Of a stretch of DNA of 64,000 bases, positions 42,124 through 51,034 are shown in pieces; position 1 is the stretch's first letter; each line of letters begins with the position of its first letter. Both the position numbers and the translations under genes were made by a program. Location: assembly GCF_000350085.1 (NCBI RefSeq), contig NZ_CAUM01000143.1:1-64000 (forward strand). Direction: 5' to 3'. This DNA is from Mesorhizobium metallidurans STM 2683. Its GTDB lineage: Bacteria; Pseudomonadota; Alphaproteobacteria; Rhizobiales; Rhizobiaceae. The notes beneath the pieces are model-generated. The model saw only the letters and a list, made by a program, of their open reading frames with translations. It was not told the origin of the DNA and searched no databases.

Positions 42124-42774
42124 ATGCAAGACGACGAGAGCAGTCTTCGGCGCCGTTTCCGCGATGTCATCACGAGCGAAGAGCAATTACGATCGGTATT
42201 AGGGGCACCCACAGATCGAGCAGTTGCCAAGGTTGTGCGAGTAATTGACGAACATGCTCGCCGCTTCATTGCTCATGCGCCTTTTGTATTCGTAGCGTCC
42301 GCCGGCGCCGATGGCATGCTCGACATCTCGCCAAAGGGCGATCCCGCCGGCTTCGTCACGGTGCTGGATGAGAGAACTCTCGCCATCCCAGACCGACCCG
42401 GCAATCGTCGGCTCGACACCTTCCGCAACGTCCTGAGCAACCCGAATGTCGGCCTGATTTTCCTGATCCCCGGTGTGACCTATACCCTTCGCATGGCCGG
42501 CAGGGCGCTCATTGTCCGTGATGCTGAGCTGCGTGAGGCCATGGCTGTCAACGGAAAGCTCCCTGAGCACATACTCGTCATAGAGATCTCGCACGTACTT
42601 TCTCATTGCCCGAAATGCATGGTCCGCTCGGGCTTGTGGCAGCCGGAGGCGTGGCCTGATACCAGCAACCTTCCGTCGTTTGCAGAGATGTTGGTCGCCC
42701 ACGGCAAACTCGCGGAGACGGTTGAGCAGATGCAAACGATCATCGACACGGGCAATCGCGACCGGCTCTACTAA
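42124..42774 (+). CDS. FMN-binding split-barrel (pyridoxamine 5'-phosphate oxidase-like) protein
   Basis: 216 residues from ATG 42124. It matches the MSMEG_1061-type family: FRDVITSEEQLRSVLGAP, HARRFIAHAPFVFVASAGADGMLDISPKGDPAGFV, LDERTLAIPDRPGNRRLDTFRNVLSNPNVGLIFLIPG and HCPKCMVRSGLWQPEAW. The RPGNRRLDT strand contacts the FMN phosphate in relatives. The reaction is unknown; members are flavin- or F420-type oxidoreductases. The gene is full length and stands alone. Confidence 0.8.
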   Translation: MQDDESSLRRRFRDVITSEEQLRSVLGAPTDRAVAKVVRVIDEHARRFIAHAPFVFVASAGADGMLDISPKGDPAGFVTVLDERTLAIPDRPGNRRLDTFRNVLSNPNVGLIFLIPGVTYTLRMAGRALIVRDAELREAMAVNGKLPEHILVIEISHVLSHCPKCMVRSGLWQPEAWPDTSNLPSFAEMLVAHGKLAETVEQMQTIIDTGNRDRLY

Positions 42775-42843
42775 CTTGATGAACCACCGGTTGCCGGCTT
42801 CACGCGGGCGCGGCGTGCTACTCTGCCAACAACAGAGGGGATC

Positions 42844-43010
42844 ATGCAGATTGTCGATCATAGCCTTCAGCCGGCAGAAGAGTGGCGTCCCGGCGTGTTG
42901 ACCGGAATGCAGGTTTCTGCGGCCACCGAGGCAGCCTCGCTCTGCATATTTGAACAGTGGGTCGCACCAGGAAGTGGCACACGTACTCACACCCATCCCG
43001 TCGAGGCGTG
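42844..43010 (+). pseudogene. Truncated cupin protein (N-terminal fragment)
   Basis: MQIVDHSLQPAEEWRPGVLTGMQVSAATEAASLCIFEQWVAPGSGTRTHTHPVE is the start of a small cupin with the first metal-binding His pair (HTHP). Homology stops near 43010 and the frame runs on into the antisense of the SDR gene. The second cupin motif is missing, so this is a 5' remnant. Confidence 0.65.
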
Positions 43011-43046
43011 CCGAGGGATCGGGACCCGGCTTTCCTGCCCGATGTG

Positions 43047-43751
43047 TCAGATCGAGCGGATGATGCCACCGTCGACGCGAATGTTCTGGCCGGTGATGTA
43101 TCCGGCCCCTCCGGAGGCGAGGAAGGCAATCGTCGCGGCGATTTCATCGCTGGTGCCATAACGCTGCATCGGCACGCTGTCGCGGCGCTCCTCGGTGGCG
43201 GGAAGGCTGTCGATCCAGCCGGGAAGGACGTTGTTCATGCGAACGTTGTCGGCGGCGTATGTGTTGGCGAAGATCTTGGTGTAGGCGGCAAGCCCCGCCC
43301 GGAACACGGCCGAGGTCGGGAACATCGGGCTCGGTTCGACAACCCATGCCGTCGAGATGTTGATGATGGCGCCGGCTTTCTGCTTGACCATTTGCGGCGC
43401 GACGATGCGCGTCGGCCGGACGACGTTCATCAGGTAGATGTCGAGGCCGGTGTGCCATTGGTCGTCGGTGATTTCGAGGATCGGCGCACGCGGCCCATGA
43501 CCTCCGCTATTGACCAGGACATCGATGCGACCCCAGCGATCGAGCGTGAGATCCACGAGGCGTTGCAGATCGTCGTTCGACTGGTTGGAGCCAGTCACGC
43601 CAAGCCCGCCAAGCTCCTTGGCCAACGCCTCGCCCTTGCCGGATGAGGACAGGATGGCGACCTTGAAGCCATCCTCCGCCAGACGTTTTGCGGCCGCAGC
43701 GCCCATGCCGCTGCCACCGGCAACGACAAGAGCTACTTTTTCTACACTCAT
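43047..43751 (-). CDS. SDR-family oxidoreductase with altered active site
   Basis: 234 residues from ATG 43751. The Rossmann start VALVVAGGSGMGAAAAKRLAEDGFKVAIL, the conserved VLVNSGGHGPRAPILE and the C-terminal GYITGQNIRVDGG are clear. In the catalytic segment (NISTAWVVEPSPMFPTSAVFRAGL) the usual Tyr-x3-Lys aligns with Ser-x3-Arg, so classical SDR catalysis is doubtful. The gene faces a LysR gene across a 127-base region with a palindromic operator, suggesting inducible control. The substrate is unknown. Confidence 0.8.
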   Translation of the reverse strand: MSVEKVALVVAGGSGMGAAAAKRLAEDGFKVAILSSSGKGEALAKELGGLGVTGSNQSNDDLQRLVDLTLDRWGRIDVLVNSGGHGPRAPILEITDDQWHTGLDIYLMNVVRPTRIVAPQMVKQKAGAIINISTAWVVEPSPMFPTSAVFRAGLAAYTKIFANTYAADNVRMNNVLPGWIDSLPATEERRDSVPMQRYGTSDEIAATIAFLASGGAGYITGQNIRVDGGIIRSI

Positions 43752-43817
43752 CGTATCTTCCCTCTCGGGTGGCAGGAATCTGAAAGCGATGTCTTCGCGG
43801 CTGGAGCAGTGATATAA

Positions 43818-43844
43818 CTGGTTCTCCTGGCTGGTTCGAACCAG
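43818..43844. promoter_or_regulatory. LysR-type operator between SDR and lysR genes
   Basis: The half-site CTGGTTC (43818-43824) is followed by the perfect 14-bp palindrome CTGGTTCGAACCAG (43831-43844). It lies in the divergent intergenic region. The layout of one palindrome plus an extra half-site is typical of LysR regulators. Confidence 0.65.
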
Positions 43845-43878
43845 AAAGTCTGAAATCAACCTGTAGAAAAACTCCTGG

Positions 43879-44793
43879 ATGCCCGAAGCCTTCTATAGCT
43901 TGCCGGCGCTCAATGCGCTTCGCGCCTTCGAAGCGTCCGCGCGCCATCTCAACTTCCGCATCGCAGCCGAAGAGCTGAACGTGACGCAGGGTGCTGTGGC
44001 GCAGCATATCCGCGGGCTGGAGGCCGATCTGGGGGTCAAGCTGTTCGAGCGACTGCCGCGCGGCCTCGCGCTCACGAGTGAGGGTCGCGCCTATGTGCCG
44101 AACATTCGCCGTGCCTTTGACCTGATCTCGGATGCAACCCTGCTGCTCCGCCCCGAGCCGGCCCGGCTGACGATCAGCGTAACCCCGAGCTTTGCCACCA
44201 AATGGCTGATCCCGAAACTGCCGGAGTTCGTGGCGCACAACCCGCTTGTCGACCTGCGAATTCTGGCCAGCGAAAGCCTGTCGAGCTTCCACGCCGACGG
44301 CGTCGACATCGCGGTCAGGCAAGGCCGCCCGCCCTTCGGCGCCGGCCTCGTCGTCGATCTCTTGTTTCGGCAACAGATCATCGCCGTGTGCTGCCCCTCC
44401 TTGCTGCCTGCTGGCGCGAGCGAAATCGCGCCAGCAGAAATCAAGGATCATGTGCTGCTCCACGATGCGCACAATCTGTGGCCAGAATTCATGGAAAAGG
44501 CCGTCGGTCTAAAGATGACGACGGAGCTGAGACGCATACGCTTCAATCAGACCGCCCTTGCGATAGAAGCGGCTGTCGCGGGCCAGGGCATCGCGCTTGC
44601 CAGCCGCTTTCTTGTCGCGGCTGATCTCGCCGCCGGCCGGCTGGTCCAGCCTCTCGGCGTGGAGATGCGCGGCACGCAGGATTTCTACGTCGTGGTTCCA
44701 CGCAAGCAGCGGCACCCCGAGCCGACGCAAGCCGTTCGGCAATGGCTCCTGAACGAGGGTGATGAGGCACGGCTCAACGTCAGGCGGGGCTAA
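43879..44793 (+). CDS. LysR-family regulator (GcvA-like)
   Basis: 304 residues. The helix-turn-helix is LNALRAFEASARHLNFRIAAEELNVTQGAVAQHIRGLEADLGVKLFERL, with the GcvA-group variant. The effector domain begins LTISVTPSFATKWLIPKLPEFVAHNP. It is divergent from the SDR gene with the palindromic CTGGTTC sites between them, so it probably regulates that gene and itself. The inducer is unknown. Confidence 0.88.
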   Translation: MPEAFYSLPALNALRAFEASARHLNFRIAAEELNVTQGAVAQHIRGLEADLGVKLFERLPRGLALTSEGRAYVPNIRRAFDLISDATLLLRPEPARLTISVTPSFATKWLIPKLPEFVAHNPLVDLRILASESLSSFHADGVDIAVRQGRPPFGAGLVVDLLFRQQIIAVCCPSLLPAGASEIAPAEIKDHVLLHDAHNLWPEFMEKAVGLKMTTELRRIRFNQTALAIEAAVAGQGIALASRFLVAADLAAGRLVQPLGVEMRGTQDFYVVVPRKQRHPEPTQAVRQWLLNEGDEARLNVRRG

Positions 44794-44819
44794 CGGAAAC
44801 GAGCCGGTCGAAGCGGCCG

Positions 44820-45650
44820 TCAGTGCTTGTGGCCGTCATGTCCGCCATGGGCGTGTCCATGGGAGGGCGGAAGGTTGTGCTCTTCATGCCCGGCGGAAAA
44901 CCGGATATTGGCAGCCGCGAGCGCCGGCATGTGCTCGAACAGCTCGTCTTCCAGCGCTGTCGTGATCCTGTTCGCCTCGGACAATGGCAAGGTTTCGTCC
45001 GCGGCTATGGCAATGTCGGCGTGCAGCCTGTGACCGATCCATCGCGCCTTGGCATCGACAATGCGCGCTCCCGGCACGTGCCCGGCGGCATGATGGATTT
45101 CGCCGATGACGCCCGGCTCAATACCGTCGAGCATGCGGGTCAGCACCGAGCGGGCCGACTGCCAGACGATGCCGAAGATCGCAATCGTGATGAGCAGGCC
45201 GACAATCGGGTCGGCCAGCGGAAAACCGAGCCAGACGCCAAGCGCCCCGAGGACCACGGCAAGGCTGGTCAGGCCGTCGGTACGGGCGTGGTACCCGTCG
45301 GCAATGAGGGCGGCGCTGTCGATTTCCCGGCCGACGCGGATGCGGAACACCGCGACGGCCTCGTTGCCGAGAAAACCGACAATACCTGCCGCCGTCAGCC
45401 AGCCGAGATGCGTCACCACCTGCGGATTTATCAAACGGTCGATCGCCTGGTAGCCGGCGACAATGGCGCTGAACAGGATGATGAGCACGATGATGATCCC
45501 GGCGAGGTCCTCGACCCGGCCGAGGCCGTAGGTGAACGTCCGCGATGGCTTGCGCCGGGCGAGCATGAACGCGATCCACAGCGGAATGGCGGTTGTCGCG
45601 TCACCGATGTTGTGGATCGCGTCGGCCAGCAGGGCGACGCTGCCCCCGGG
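44820..45650 (-). pseudogene. Cation diffusion facilitator transporter lacking its N-terminus
   Basis: Recognisable from GSVALLADAIHNIGDATTAIPLWIAFMLA, with the metal-site His-Asp in ADAIHNIGD, through SAALIADGYHARTDG (second metal site, H-x3-D) to the cytoplasmic domain and a His-rich tail (HGHAHGGHDGHKH). The usual first 60-80 residues, including the first membrane helix and part of the second, are missing. Homology ends near 45645, where an opposite-strand permease fragment begins. It is probably inactive in zinc/iron export. Confidence 0.75.
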
Positions 45651-45662
45651 CGCCGTATCGTC

Positions 45663-46166
45663 ATGCCTCTCTTGTTGTCGCCGCTGATCGTGCCGGTGGT
45701 GATCACCGCGGTCGGCTCGTATCTGTTCTACGCCCGTGTCGGCCTTGCCAGTACCTATGCCGGCATCATCCTGGCGCATACCGCGCTTGCCAGCCCGTTC
45801 GTGGTGGTGACGGTAGCGGCGAGCCTGACCGGCTTCGACCGCAATTTGATGCGCGCCGCAGCCATCTCCGGAGCAAGACCGGTGATGGCATTCTCCAGGG
45901 TGATGCTGCCGCTGATCCTGCCTGGTGTGCTCTCGGGTGCGGCCTTCGCCTTCGTCACCTCTTTCGACGAGGTCGTCGTCGTGCAGTTCCTGGCCAGCGC
46001 CAACCAGCGCACCATGCCGCTCGAAATGTTCATCGGCCTGCGCGAAAAACTCTCCCCGGCGATCACCGCCGCCGCGACGCTGATGATGGCGCTGTCGATC
46101 ATGCTGCTGGTCGTCGCCAATTTGCTGGCCCGGCGCGGTCAGCGGCGGCCACGCGCCGCTGCTTAA
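45663..46166 (+). pseudogene. Polyamine-type ABC permease, C-terminal fragment
   Basis: 167 residues from ATG 45663: MPLLLSPLIVPVVITAVGSYLFYARVGLASTYAGIILAHTALASPFVVVTVAASLTGFDRNLMRAAAISGARP (the EAA-type loop) through to TSFDEVVVVQFLA and MPLEMFIGLREKLSPAI. This is the last 60% of a PotC-like inner-membrane permease. The first helices and all partner genes (ATPase, binding protein, PotB) are absent. The break meets the truncated CDF gene. Confidence 0.75.
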
Positions 46167-46244
46167 GCGGACCCCGTCCAGCCGCCCCGTATTATTTCGT
46201 GACCGTTTCGGACCGGAACCTTCGCTTCCACCAAGCGTTCGGGG

Positions 46245-46301
46245 CGCTGTATTCGCGATGCCTCATATTTAGGCAGAAAAAAGGCTGACCCGAATACAGC
46301 G
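46245..46301. repeat. 11-bp inverted repeat upstream of a small gene
   Basis: CGCTGTATTCG (46245-46255) and CGAATACAGCG (46291-46301) are perfect complements flanking 35 bases. Inside is a smaller dyad, GCCTCATATTTAGGC. It lies 36 bases upstream of the gene at 46338 and may be a regulatory site or an RNA stem. Confidence 0.5.
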
Positions 46302-46337
46302 GCGGCAAACAAACATGGGTTGGGGAGGAGGAGCATT

Positions 46338-46559
46338 ATGTCGAACCGTGAAATTGGAACGTCCCACACATTGAGCCTGCGTGTCGCCAATCTCAAAGCC
46401 AGGATGCAAGACGCCGATATCTCCAGGCACGAGATGAAGACCTTTCAGAAAGTCGCGGCCATCATGGGAGGAGGTGAAGGCTCGCTGCGGCTCGATGCCG
46501 ACGACTTGATCGCAGCGTCTTTCGTTGTCGAGACGCTGAACGATCCCGCGTCGAATTGA
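46338..46559 (+). CDS. Small hypothetical protein
   Basis: 73 residues from ATG 46338, with a very strong GGGGAGGAGGAG site. The sequence (MSNREIGTSHTLSLRVANLKARMQDADISRHEMKTFQKVAAIMGGGEGSLRLDADDLIAASFVVETLND) looks like a helical soluble protein. No family is recognised. It is preceded by the inverted repeat at 46245-46301 and stands alone. Confidence 0.55.
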   Translation: MSNREIGTSHTLSLRVANLKARMQDADISRHEMKTFQKVAAIMGGGEGSLRLDADDLIAASFVVETLNDPASN

Positions 46560-46655
46560 CTTCTGTCGCGCTTGTCCCGCCGATCAGCCGATTGGATGTC
46601 GGCGCCGGGGCCGGGACAACGCCATGCGCAAACATAGAGCGCAGCTGAAATCTCT

Positions 46656-47294
46656 TCAGACGCGATGCGGCTTCTGCACCGCGTCCGAAGCCACGGTAGC
46701 CGCATGCCCAAGACTGGCGACCGCTTGCCTGACGCGCTGCAGATGCGCCTGGCGCCCGGCCGCCGAGACGGTATCCATCCGGTAGAGCGCCAGGAATTTG
46801 GTCGAGCACAGCGGATGGCAGACGGAGCGGAAGCCGCGCAGCAGGGTTCGCCGGCCGGGCTGCCCCATGATCCACGTCATCAGCGGCGTCGCGCCGCATG
46901 TGGTCATCACCATCACCCGGCGTATGTGCCGCAGTTTCGGCCGTGGGCCGCGCTGCGCCGTCGGCATGTCGAAGGCGAAGCCCGGCACCAGCACCCGCTC
47001 CAGCCAGCCCTTGAGCATGGCCGGCAGCCCGTACCACCAGGTCGGGTAGATGAAGATCACCGTCTCCGCCCACAGCAGTTCCTGCGCCCGGTCGATGACC
47101 GGTTCGAGGTTGCCTGCCTTGTCGCCATAGCCGCGCCACTCGTCGGCGCGCATGACCGGATCGAAGCCGGTCGCGTAGAGGTCGAGGAGGTGAATCGCGT
47201 GGCCCCTTTCGGCAAGTGCCTCCAGCACCGTGTCGCGCACGGCGCCGTTGAAGCTGTCTGTGCAGGGATGGCAATAGACGACGAGGACTTTCAT
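46656..47294 (-). CDS. NAD(P)H-dependent flavodoxin-like quinone reductase
   Basis: 212 residues from ATG 47294 (MKVLVVYCHPCTDSFNGAVRDTVLEAL). It is of the KefF/NQO1-like flavodoxin fold, with the FMN phosphate loop HPCTDSFN, the FIYPTWWYGLPAMLKGWLERVL segment and a flavin-contact loop TTCGATPL. These enzymes reduce quinones or act with potassium-efflux systems. It overlaps the upstream SnoaL-like gene by 4 bases, so the two are cotranscribed. Confidence 0.82.
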   Translation of the reverse strand: MKVLVVYCHPCTDSFNGAVRDTVLEALAERGHAIHLLDLYATGFDPVMRADEWRGYGDKAGNLEPVIDRAQELLWAETVIFIYPTWWYGLPAMLKGWLERVLVPGFAFDMPTAQRGPRPKLRHIRRVMVMTTCGATPLMTWIMGQPGRRTLLRGFRSVCHPLCSTKFLALYRMDTVSAAGRQAHLQRVRQAVASLGHAATVASDAVQKPHRV

Positions 47295-47737
47295 GCTGAG
47301 CTCTGCGGCTTGTGGTGATCTTCCACGGCGCCTGCCGTGTCGAAATATTCGCGCCACGACAGGATGCGCCCGTCGCTGTCGAGATCGATGACTATGGCGT
47401 CCTCGGTCGCGCTGCGGGCGCCGTCGCGCCGCCGCGTCACTTCCCACAGCCATTCCAGCGCGATCCGCCTGCCGTCGGCGGAGGCAAAGGCGGTGGTGAT
47501 GGTGACGCTGAGATCGCCATAGTCGCGATAAAAATCGGCGATGGCGCGCGCCAGCCTATGGTAGGGAATCCGGTTGCCGGGCGCCGTCAGCACCCCGTCT
47601 GGATGCCAGTCGGCGACGGCCATCGAAAAGTCGCCGGATTTCCACGCGTCCGCCTGCCGTTCGAGCATGGCAAGCGTGGCGGCATCGCAATGGATCCTGG
47701 CATCGGGGGCCGTAATAGTCGCCGCCACTATGCTCAC
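47291..47737 (-). CDS. NTF2/SnoaL-like fold protein
   Basis: 148 residues. The alpha+beta cone fold is visible: LAMLERQADAWKSGDFSMAVADWHPDGVLTAPGNRIPYHRLARAIADFYRDYGD, then strands with RRIALEWLWEVTRRRDG and ATEDAIVIDLDSDGRILSWREYFD. Such proteins are small-molecule isomerases or cyclases, or merely binding folds. It overlaps ecfT upstream by 4 bases and the flavodoxin gene downstream by 4 bases. It is therefore inside one operon with an ECF transporter. Confidence 0.78.
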   Translation of the reverse strand: MSIVAATITAPDARIHCDAATLAMLERQADAWKSGDFSMAVADWHPDGVLTAPGNRIPYHRLARAIADFYRDYGDLSVTITTAFASADGRRIALEWLWEVTRRRDGARSATEDAIVIDLDSDGRILSWREYFDTAGAVEDHHKPQSSA

Positions 47738-48561
47738 AGCACCGAACCTCCAAATCCGAACAGCAGCCGGCCGGCCAACGCCGCGGCAAAGACGGCGAAG
47801 CAGGCGCCGATCGCCAGGATTTCGCCGGCCGACAGTTTTTCACGCGAGGGATGCAGGCTGGTGCGGTCGGCCGAGCCGCTGAACGCCTTCGCCTGCAGCG
47901 CGATTTCCATGAGCTGGGCCTTGGTCAGCGAGATCATGATCAGCGGCACCAGCATGTGGCCGAGCGCGATCAGCTTGCGCAGCATGCCGATGCCGTCGAT
48001 GTCGATGCCGCGCAGGCGCTGCGCCTCCTTGATCCCTTCCAATTCCTGGAACAGCAGCGGCACGAAACGGAACGTCGTCGAAAACAGGAAGGCGATGCGG
48101 TAAGGCACGCCGATGCGCACCAGTCCGAGCACGATGTCGTTGGGCTGGCTGGTCATGAACACCAGCTGAAACGCCAGCATCGGGATCAGCACGCGGCAGC
48201 ACACAACCAGGCCGAACAGCAAGCCTTCGCCATAGAAGATGTTCAGCGAGCCGAACAGCGGCACGCCGGGCGGCACGGTGAAGACCGGCGTCTTGCCGAA
48301 CGGGCTCCAAAGCCCTTGGATCACCGTGATCAACACCAGCGCCGGCAACACGATCAGAACCAGCTTGCGGATGGTGGCGGCGGTGACACCGGCGGAAACC
48401 ATCAGCCCGACGATCAAAGCGAGAAAGGTTGCCTGCAGCACAATGCTGTTCCAGACGAAGATCAGCGAGCTTGCCAGGAGAAGCAGCGCGAACTTCATCC
48501 GCATGTCGGCCCGGGCGAAAATGGTCTCGGCCGGCAAAAGCTGGATGGCGTAGCTGACCAT
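47734..48561 (-). CDS. ecfT: ECF transporter transmembrane component EcfT
   Basis: 275 residues with about six membrane helices. Features of EcfT are the N-terminal TIFARADMRMKFALLLLASSLIF and the coupling-helix segment KEAQRLRGIDIDG, whose Ala-Gln-Arg-x-Arg-Gly core is the EcfT signature contacting the ATPases. It couples ATP hydrolysis to toppling of the substrate-binding S component. It begins 1 base after the ATPase stop in one operon. Confidence 0.88.
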   Translation of the reverse strand: MVSYAIQLLPAETIFARADMRMKFALLLLASSLIFVWNSIVLQATFLALIVGLMVSAGVTAATIRKLVLIVLPALVLITVIQGLWSPFGKTPVFTVPPGVPLFGSLNIFYGEGLLFGLVVCCRVLIPMLAFQLVFMTSQPNDIVLGLVRIGVPYRIAFLFSTTFRFVPLLFQELEGIKEAQRLRGIDIDGIGMLRKLIALGHMLVPLIMISLTKAQLMEIALQAKAFSGSADRTSLHPSREKLSAGEILAIGACFAVFAAALAGRLLFGFGGSVL

Positions 48562-50370
48562 CTAGGCGACCTCCAGCCGGGGGCCGAGCATTGCCGCCAG
48601 ATCGTCTGGGCCAAGCGGACGGGCGACGCCAAGGGCGGGCACATGCCCGGCGAAGCGCACCGTCTGCGGCGGCACGAGGCCGGCGGCTTCCATCGCCGAA
48701 TTGTCGTAGAAGACGTCCCGCAGCGCGCCATTACCGACGATCCTGCCGCCATCCATGACGACGAGGCGGTCGACATAGCCCGGCAGCAGATAGAGGTGAT
48801 GGGTGATGAGCACCACCGTCTTGCCCATCCGGTTCAGGGTCCGCAGCATGTCGAGTATGGCCAGCGATCCGCGCCAGTCCTGGCCGGTGGTCGGTTCGTC
48901 GAAGATCAGTATCTCAGGTTCGAGCGCCAGCACGGCGGCGATGACGACGCGCAGCCGGTCGCCGCGGCTGAGCGACATCGGATGCTGGTCGGCGGCGCGG
49001 GCAAGGTCCATCGCCGCAAGCGAGCGGCTGACGGCGGCATCGATATCGGCTTTCGGCCGCTTCATCATCGACAATGCGAAGCCGACTTCCTTGGCGACGG
49101 TATCGCAGAAGACCTGCGCATGCGCATTTTGCGAGACATAGCCGATGCGCTGCGCAAGCTCGCTGACCTTGAGCGTCGAGATGTCGTCGCCGGCCACGCG
49201 CGCCGTGCCCGCGGACGGCGAAAGCAGATTCAGGAAATGCCGCACCAGCGTGGATTTGCCGCTGCCGTTGCGGCCGACAATGCCGAGGAATTCGCCATTG
49301 GCGACCGTCAGATCGACGCCGCGCAGCGCCTGCGTGCCATCGGGATAGATGTGGGTCAGCCCCTCGACCGCCAGCGCGACCCCGGCCTTGGAGATGTCGC
49401 GCCGCGTATCCATCGGGGCGCCGGCCGACAACGAGACGGCAGGTGGATGCGCCTTGATGGCCGCTTCCGCCGCGCCGAGCGTCACCGGCAGGACGGGCGG
49501 TTTGCGACGGCCAGGCGCGCTCGACCCATCACCGACGAGCACTTCGAAGCTGCGCACGATGTCGGGCGGCCGCACGCGATGCTCGGCCAGCATCTTCGTC
49601 GCGGCAAAGACGGTCTCGGGCCGCCCCTCGGCCGCCACCTTGCCATCGGAAATGAGCAGGACGCGGTCGGCGATTTCGGCCAACTCCTCGCTGGCGTGGC
49701 TGGCTATGACGACCGTCAGGCCGTTCTCGCGGTTCAATTTCAGCAGGATGGCGAAGACTTCCGCCGACGCGACGGGGTCGAGCTGCGAGGTCGGTTCGTC
49801 GAGCACGATGATGTCGGACGACAGCGCCAGCGCCGCGGCAATCGACAGCCGCTGCTTCTGGCCGCCCGACAGGTTGGCCGGGTGCCGGGTTTCCTGCCCG
49901 GCGAGGCCGACCGCCTTCAGCGCCTCGCCGACGCGCCGGGCGATTTCAGGCGTCGGCACTTTGAGGTTCTCCAGCGCGAAGGCCACCTCGCCTTCCACCG
50001 TGGTCGCGGTGATCTGCGTTTCGGGGTCCTCGAACACCATGCCGACGATTTCCGCCAGCCGGCTTGTCGGCGTCTCGATGGCGTCGAGGCCGGCGATATG
50101 GACGCCGCCATAGAATTCGCCGCCGAAGAATTGCGGCACGATCCCGTTCAACGCCAGGCAGAATGTCGTCTTGCCGGCCCCGGTCGGGCCGATCACGCCG
50201 ACGATCTCGCCGCGGCCGATTGTCAGGCTGACCGTGTCCAGCGCCGGTCGATCGGCACCGGAATAGCGGTAGCTGACATTGTCGAAGCTTATGAGCGGCC
50301 CTTTGGGCCGTTCATCCCGGAGGATGGGTGAATGCCCATCCTCCCCCGGCACTGTGTTGGCCTGCGCCAT
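48562..50370 (-). CDS. ecfA: ECF transporter ATPase, fused A1-A2
   Basis: 602 residues from ATG 50370, which overlaps the stop of the previous gene by one base. Domain 1 has Walker A GPTGAGKTT, signature LSGGQKQRLSIA and IIVLDEPTSQLDP. Domain 2 has GRNGSGKSTL, a variant signature LSRGDRLRVVIA and ILIFDEPTTGQD. Both ATPases in one chain is a known ECF arrangement. It powers vitamin or metal uptake together with EcfT and an S component. Confidence 0.88.
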   Translation of the reverse strand: MAQANTVPGEDGHSPILRDERPKGPLISFDNVSYRYSGADRPALDTVSLTIGRGEIVGVIGPTGAGKTTFCLALNGIVPQFFGGEFYGGVHIAGLDAIETPTSRLAEIVGMVFEDPETQITATTVEGEVAFALENLKVPTPEIARRVGEALKAVGLAGQETRHPANLSGGQKQRLSIAAALALSSDIIVLDEPTSQLDPVASAEVFAILLKLNRENGLTVVIASHASEELAEIADRVLLISDGKVAAEGRPETVFAATKMLAEHRVRPPDIVRSFEVLVGDGSSAPGRRKPPVLPVTLGAAEAAIKAHPPAVSLSAGAPMDTRRDISKAGVALAVEGLTHIYPDGTQALRGVDLTVANGEFLGIVGRNGSGKSTLVRHFLNLLSPSAGTARVAGDDISTLKVSELAQRIGYVSQNAHAQVFCDTVAKEVGFALSMMKRPKADIDAAVSRSLAAMDLARAADQHPMSLSRGDRLRVVIAAVLALEPEILIFDEPTTGQDWRGSLAILDMLRTLNRMGKTVVLITHHLYLLPGYVDRLVVMDGGRIVGNGALRDVFYDNSAMEAAGLVPPQTVRFAGHVPALGVARPLGPDDLAAMLGPRLEVA

Positions 50371-50843
50371 CAGTAACCCGCCAGCTTCGCCTTTGCGATG
50401 GGAGACCGGCGAATGGCGGCGATGAGCGCGAAGGCGACCAGGGCGCCGACGGCGGTAAAGACGACGCGCTCGGCGAAGATGATGAAGATCAGCGGTGGCC
50501 ACACTTCGGCCGGCCACGGATTGGTGGCGAAGGACGGTACCCAGTTGAGCTGGATACCCGCCGTCGAGCCGAAGAAGAACACGACGAAATAAGCCCAATA
50601 GAGCGACAGGCTCGCCGTGCCGTTGCGGATCTGGTCGATCGCCCGGTTCCTGATCTGCGGAATGGCGATGAGGATCAGCGCCACGTCTACCGTGAAGACA
50701 TTGCTCAGCCACAGCCAGAAGCCGATGCCGAAGGACAGCGACTGCCAGAGGTAGATCAGGTTCGCGGCCAGCGTGATGACCCAGGGCACATACCAGAGCG
50801 AGCGGTTTGGTGCATCAAGACGGAACACGGTCGGCCGCGTCAA
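50370..50843 (-). CDS. Probable ECF substrate-binding (S) component
   Basis: 157 residues from TTG 50843 with a GGGGAGCAG site. Five or six hydrophobic helices are visible: VPWVITLAANLIYLWQSLSFGIGFWLWLSNVFTVDVALILIAIPQI, LYWAYFVVFFFGSTAGIQLNWVPSF, PPLIFIIFAERVVFTAVGALVAFALIAAI. It is first in the ecf operon, where S components often lie. The specificity is unknown. The neighbouring SnoaL-like and flavodoxin proteins hint at a substrate that is processed after uptake. Confidence 0.65.
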   Translation of the reverse strand: MTRPTVFRLDAPNRSLWYVPWVITLAANLIYLWQSLSFGIGFWLWLSNVFTVDVALILIAIPQIRNRAIDQIRNGTASLSLYWAYFVVFFFGSTAGIQLNWVPSFATNPWPAEVWPPLIFIIFAERVVFTAVGALVAFALIAAIRRSPIAKAKLAGY

Positions 50844-50923
50844 GGCCTGCTCCCCTCTGTCGATTTTTTGCCACCCGATGTAAGCGCCATGGCGTTCCCC
50901 GAGCAGCAGCACGCAAAGCTAAC

Positions 50924-50941
50924 CGTATACTCGTATACGAG
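50924..50941. promoter_or_regulatory. GntR operator between ecf operon and gntR
   Basis: The inverted repeat CGTATAC-TC-GTATACG (50924-50939) overlaps a perfect 12-bp palindrome CTCGTATACGAG (50930-50941). It lies in the divergent region, as expected for a FadR/GntR-class site. Confidence 0.7.
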
Positions 50942-51034
50942 AATCCACATATCCACACAAACGGCTTTCTGCTAGGCAAGGCCGGCGTGACATAGGCCGG
51001 CCCTGCATCGGTCCGCGTGACATGGAGGCATCGA

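Noticed and set aside
47851..50331. An 826-residue plus-strand open frame opposite the ECF genes
   Set aside because: It is antisense to two well-defined transporter genes and low in hydrophobic structure.
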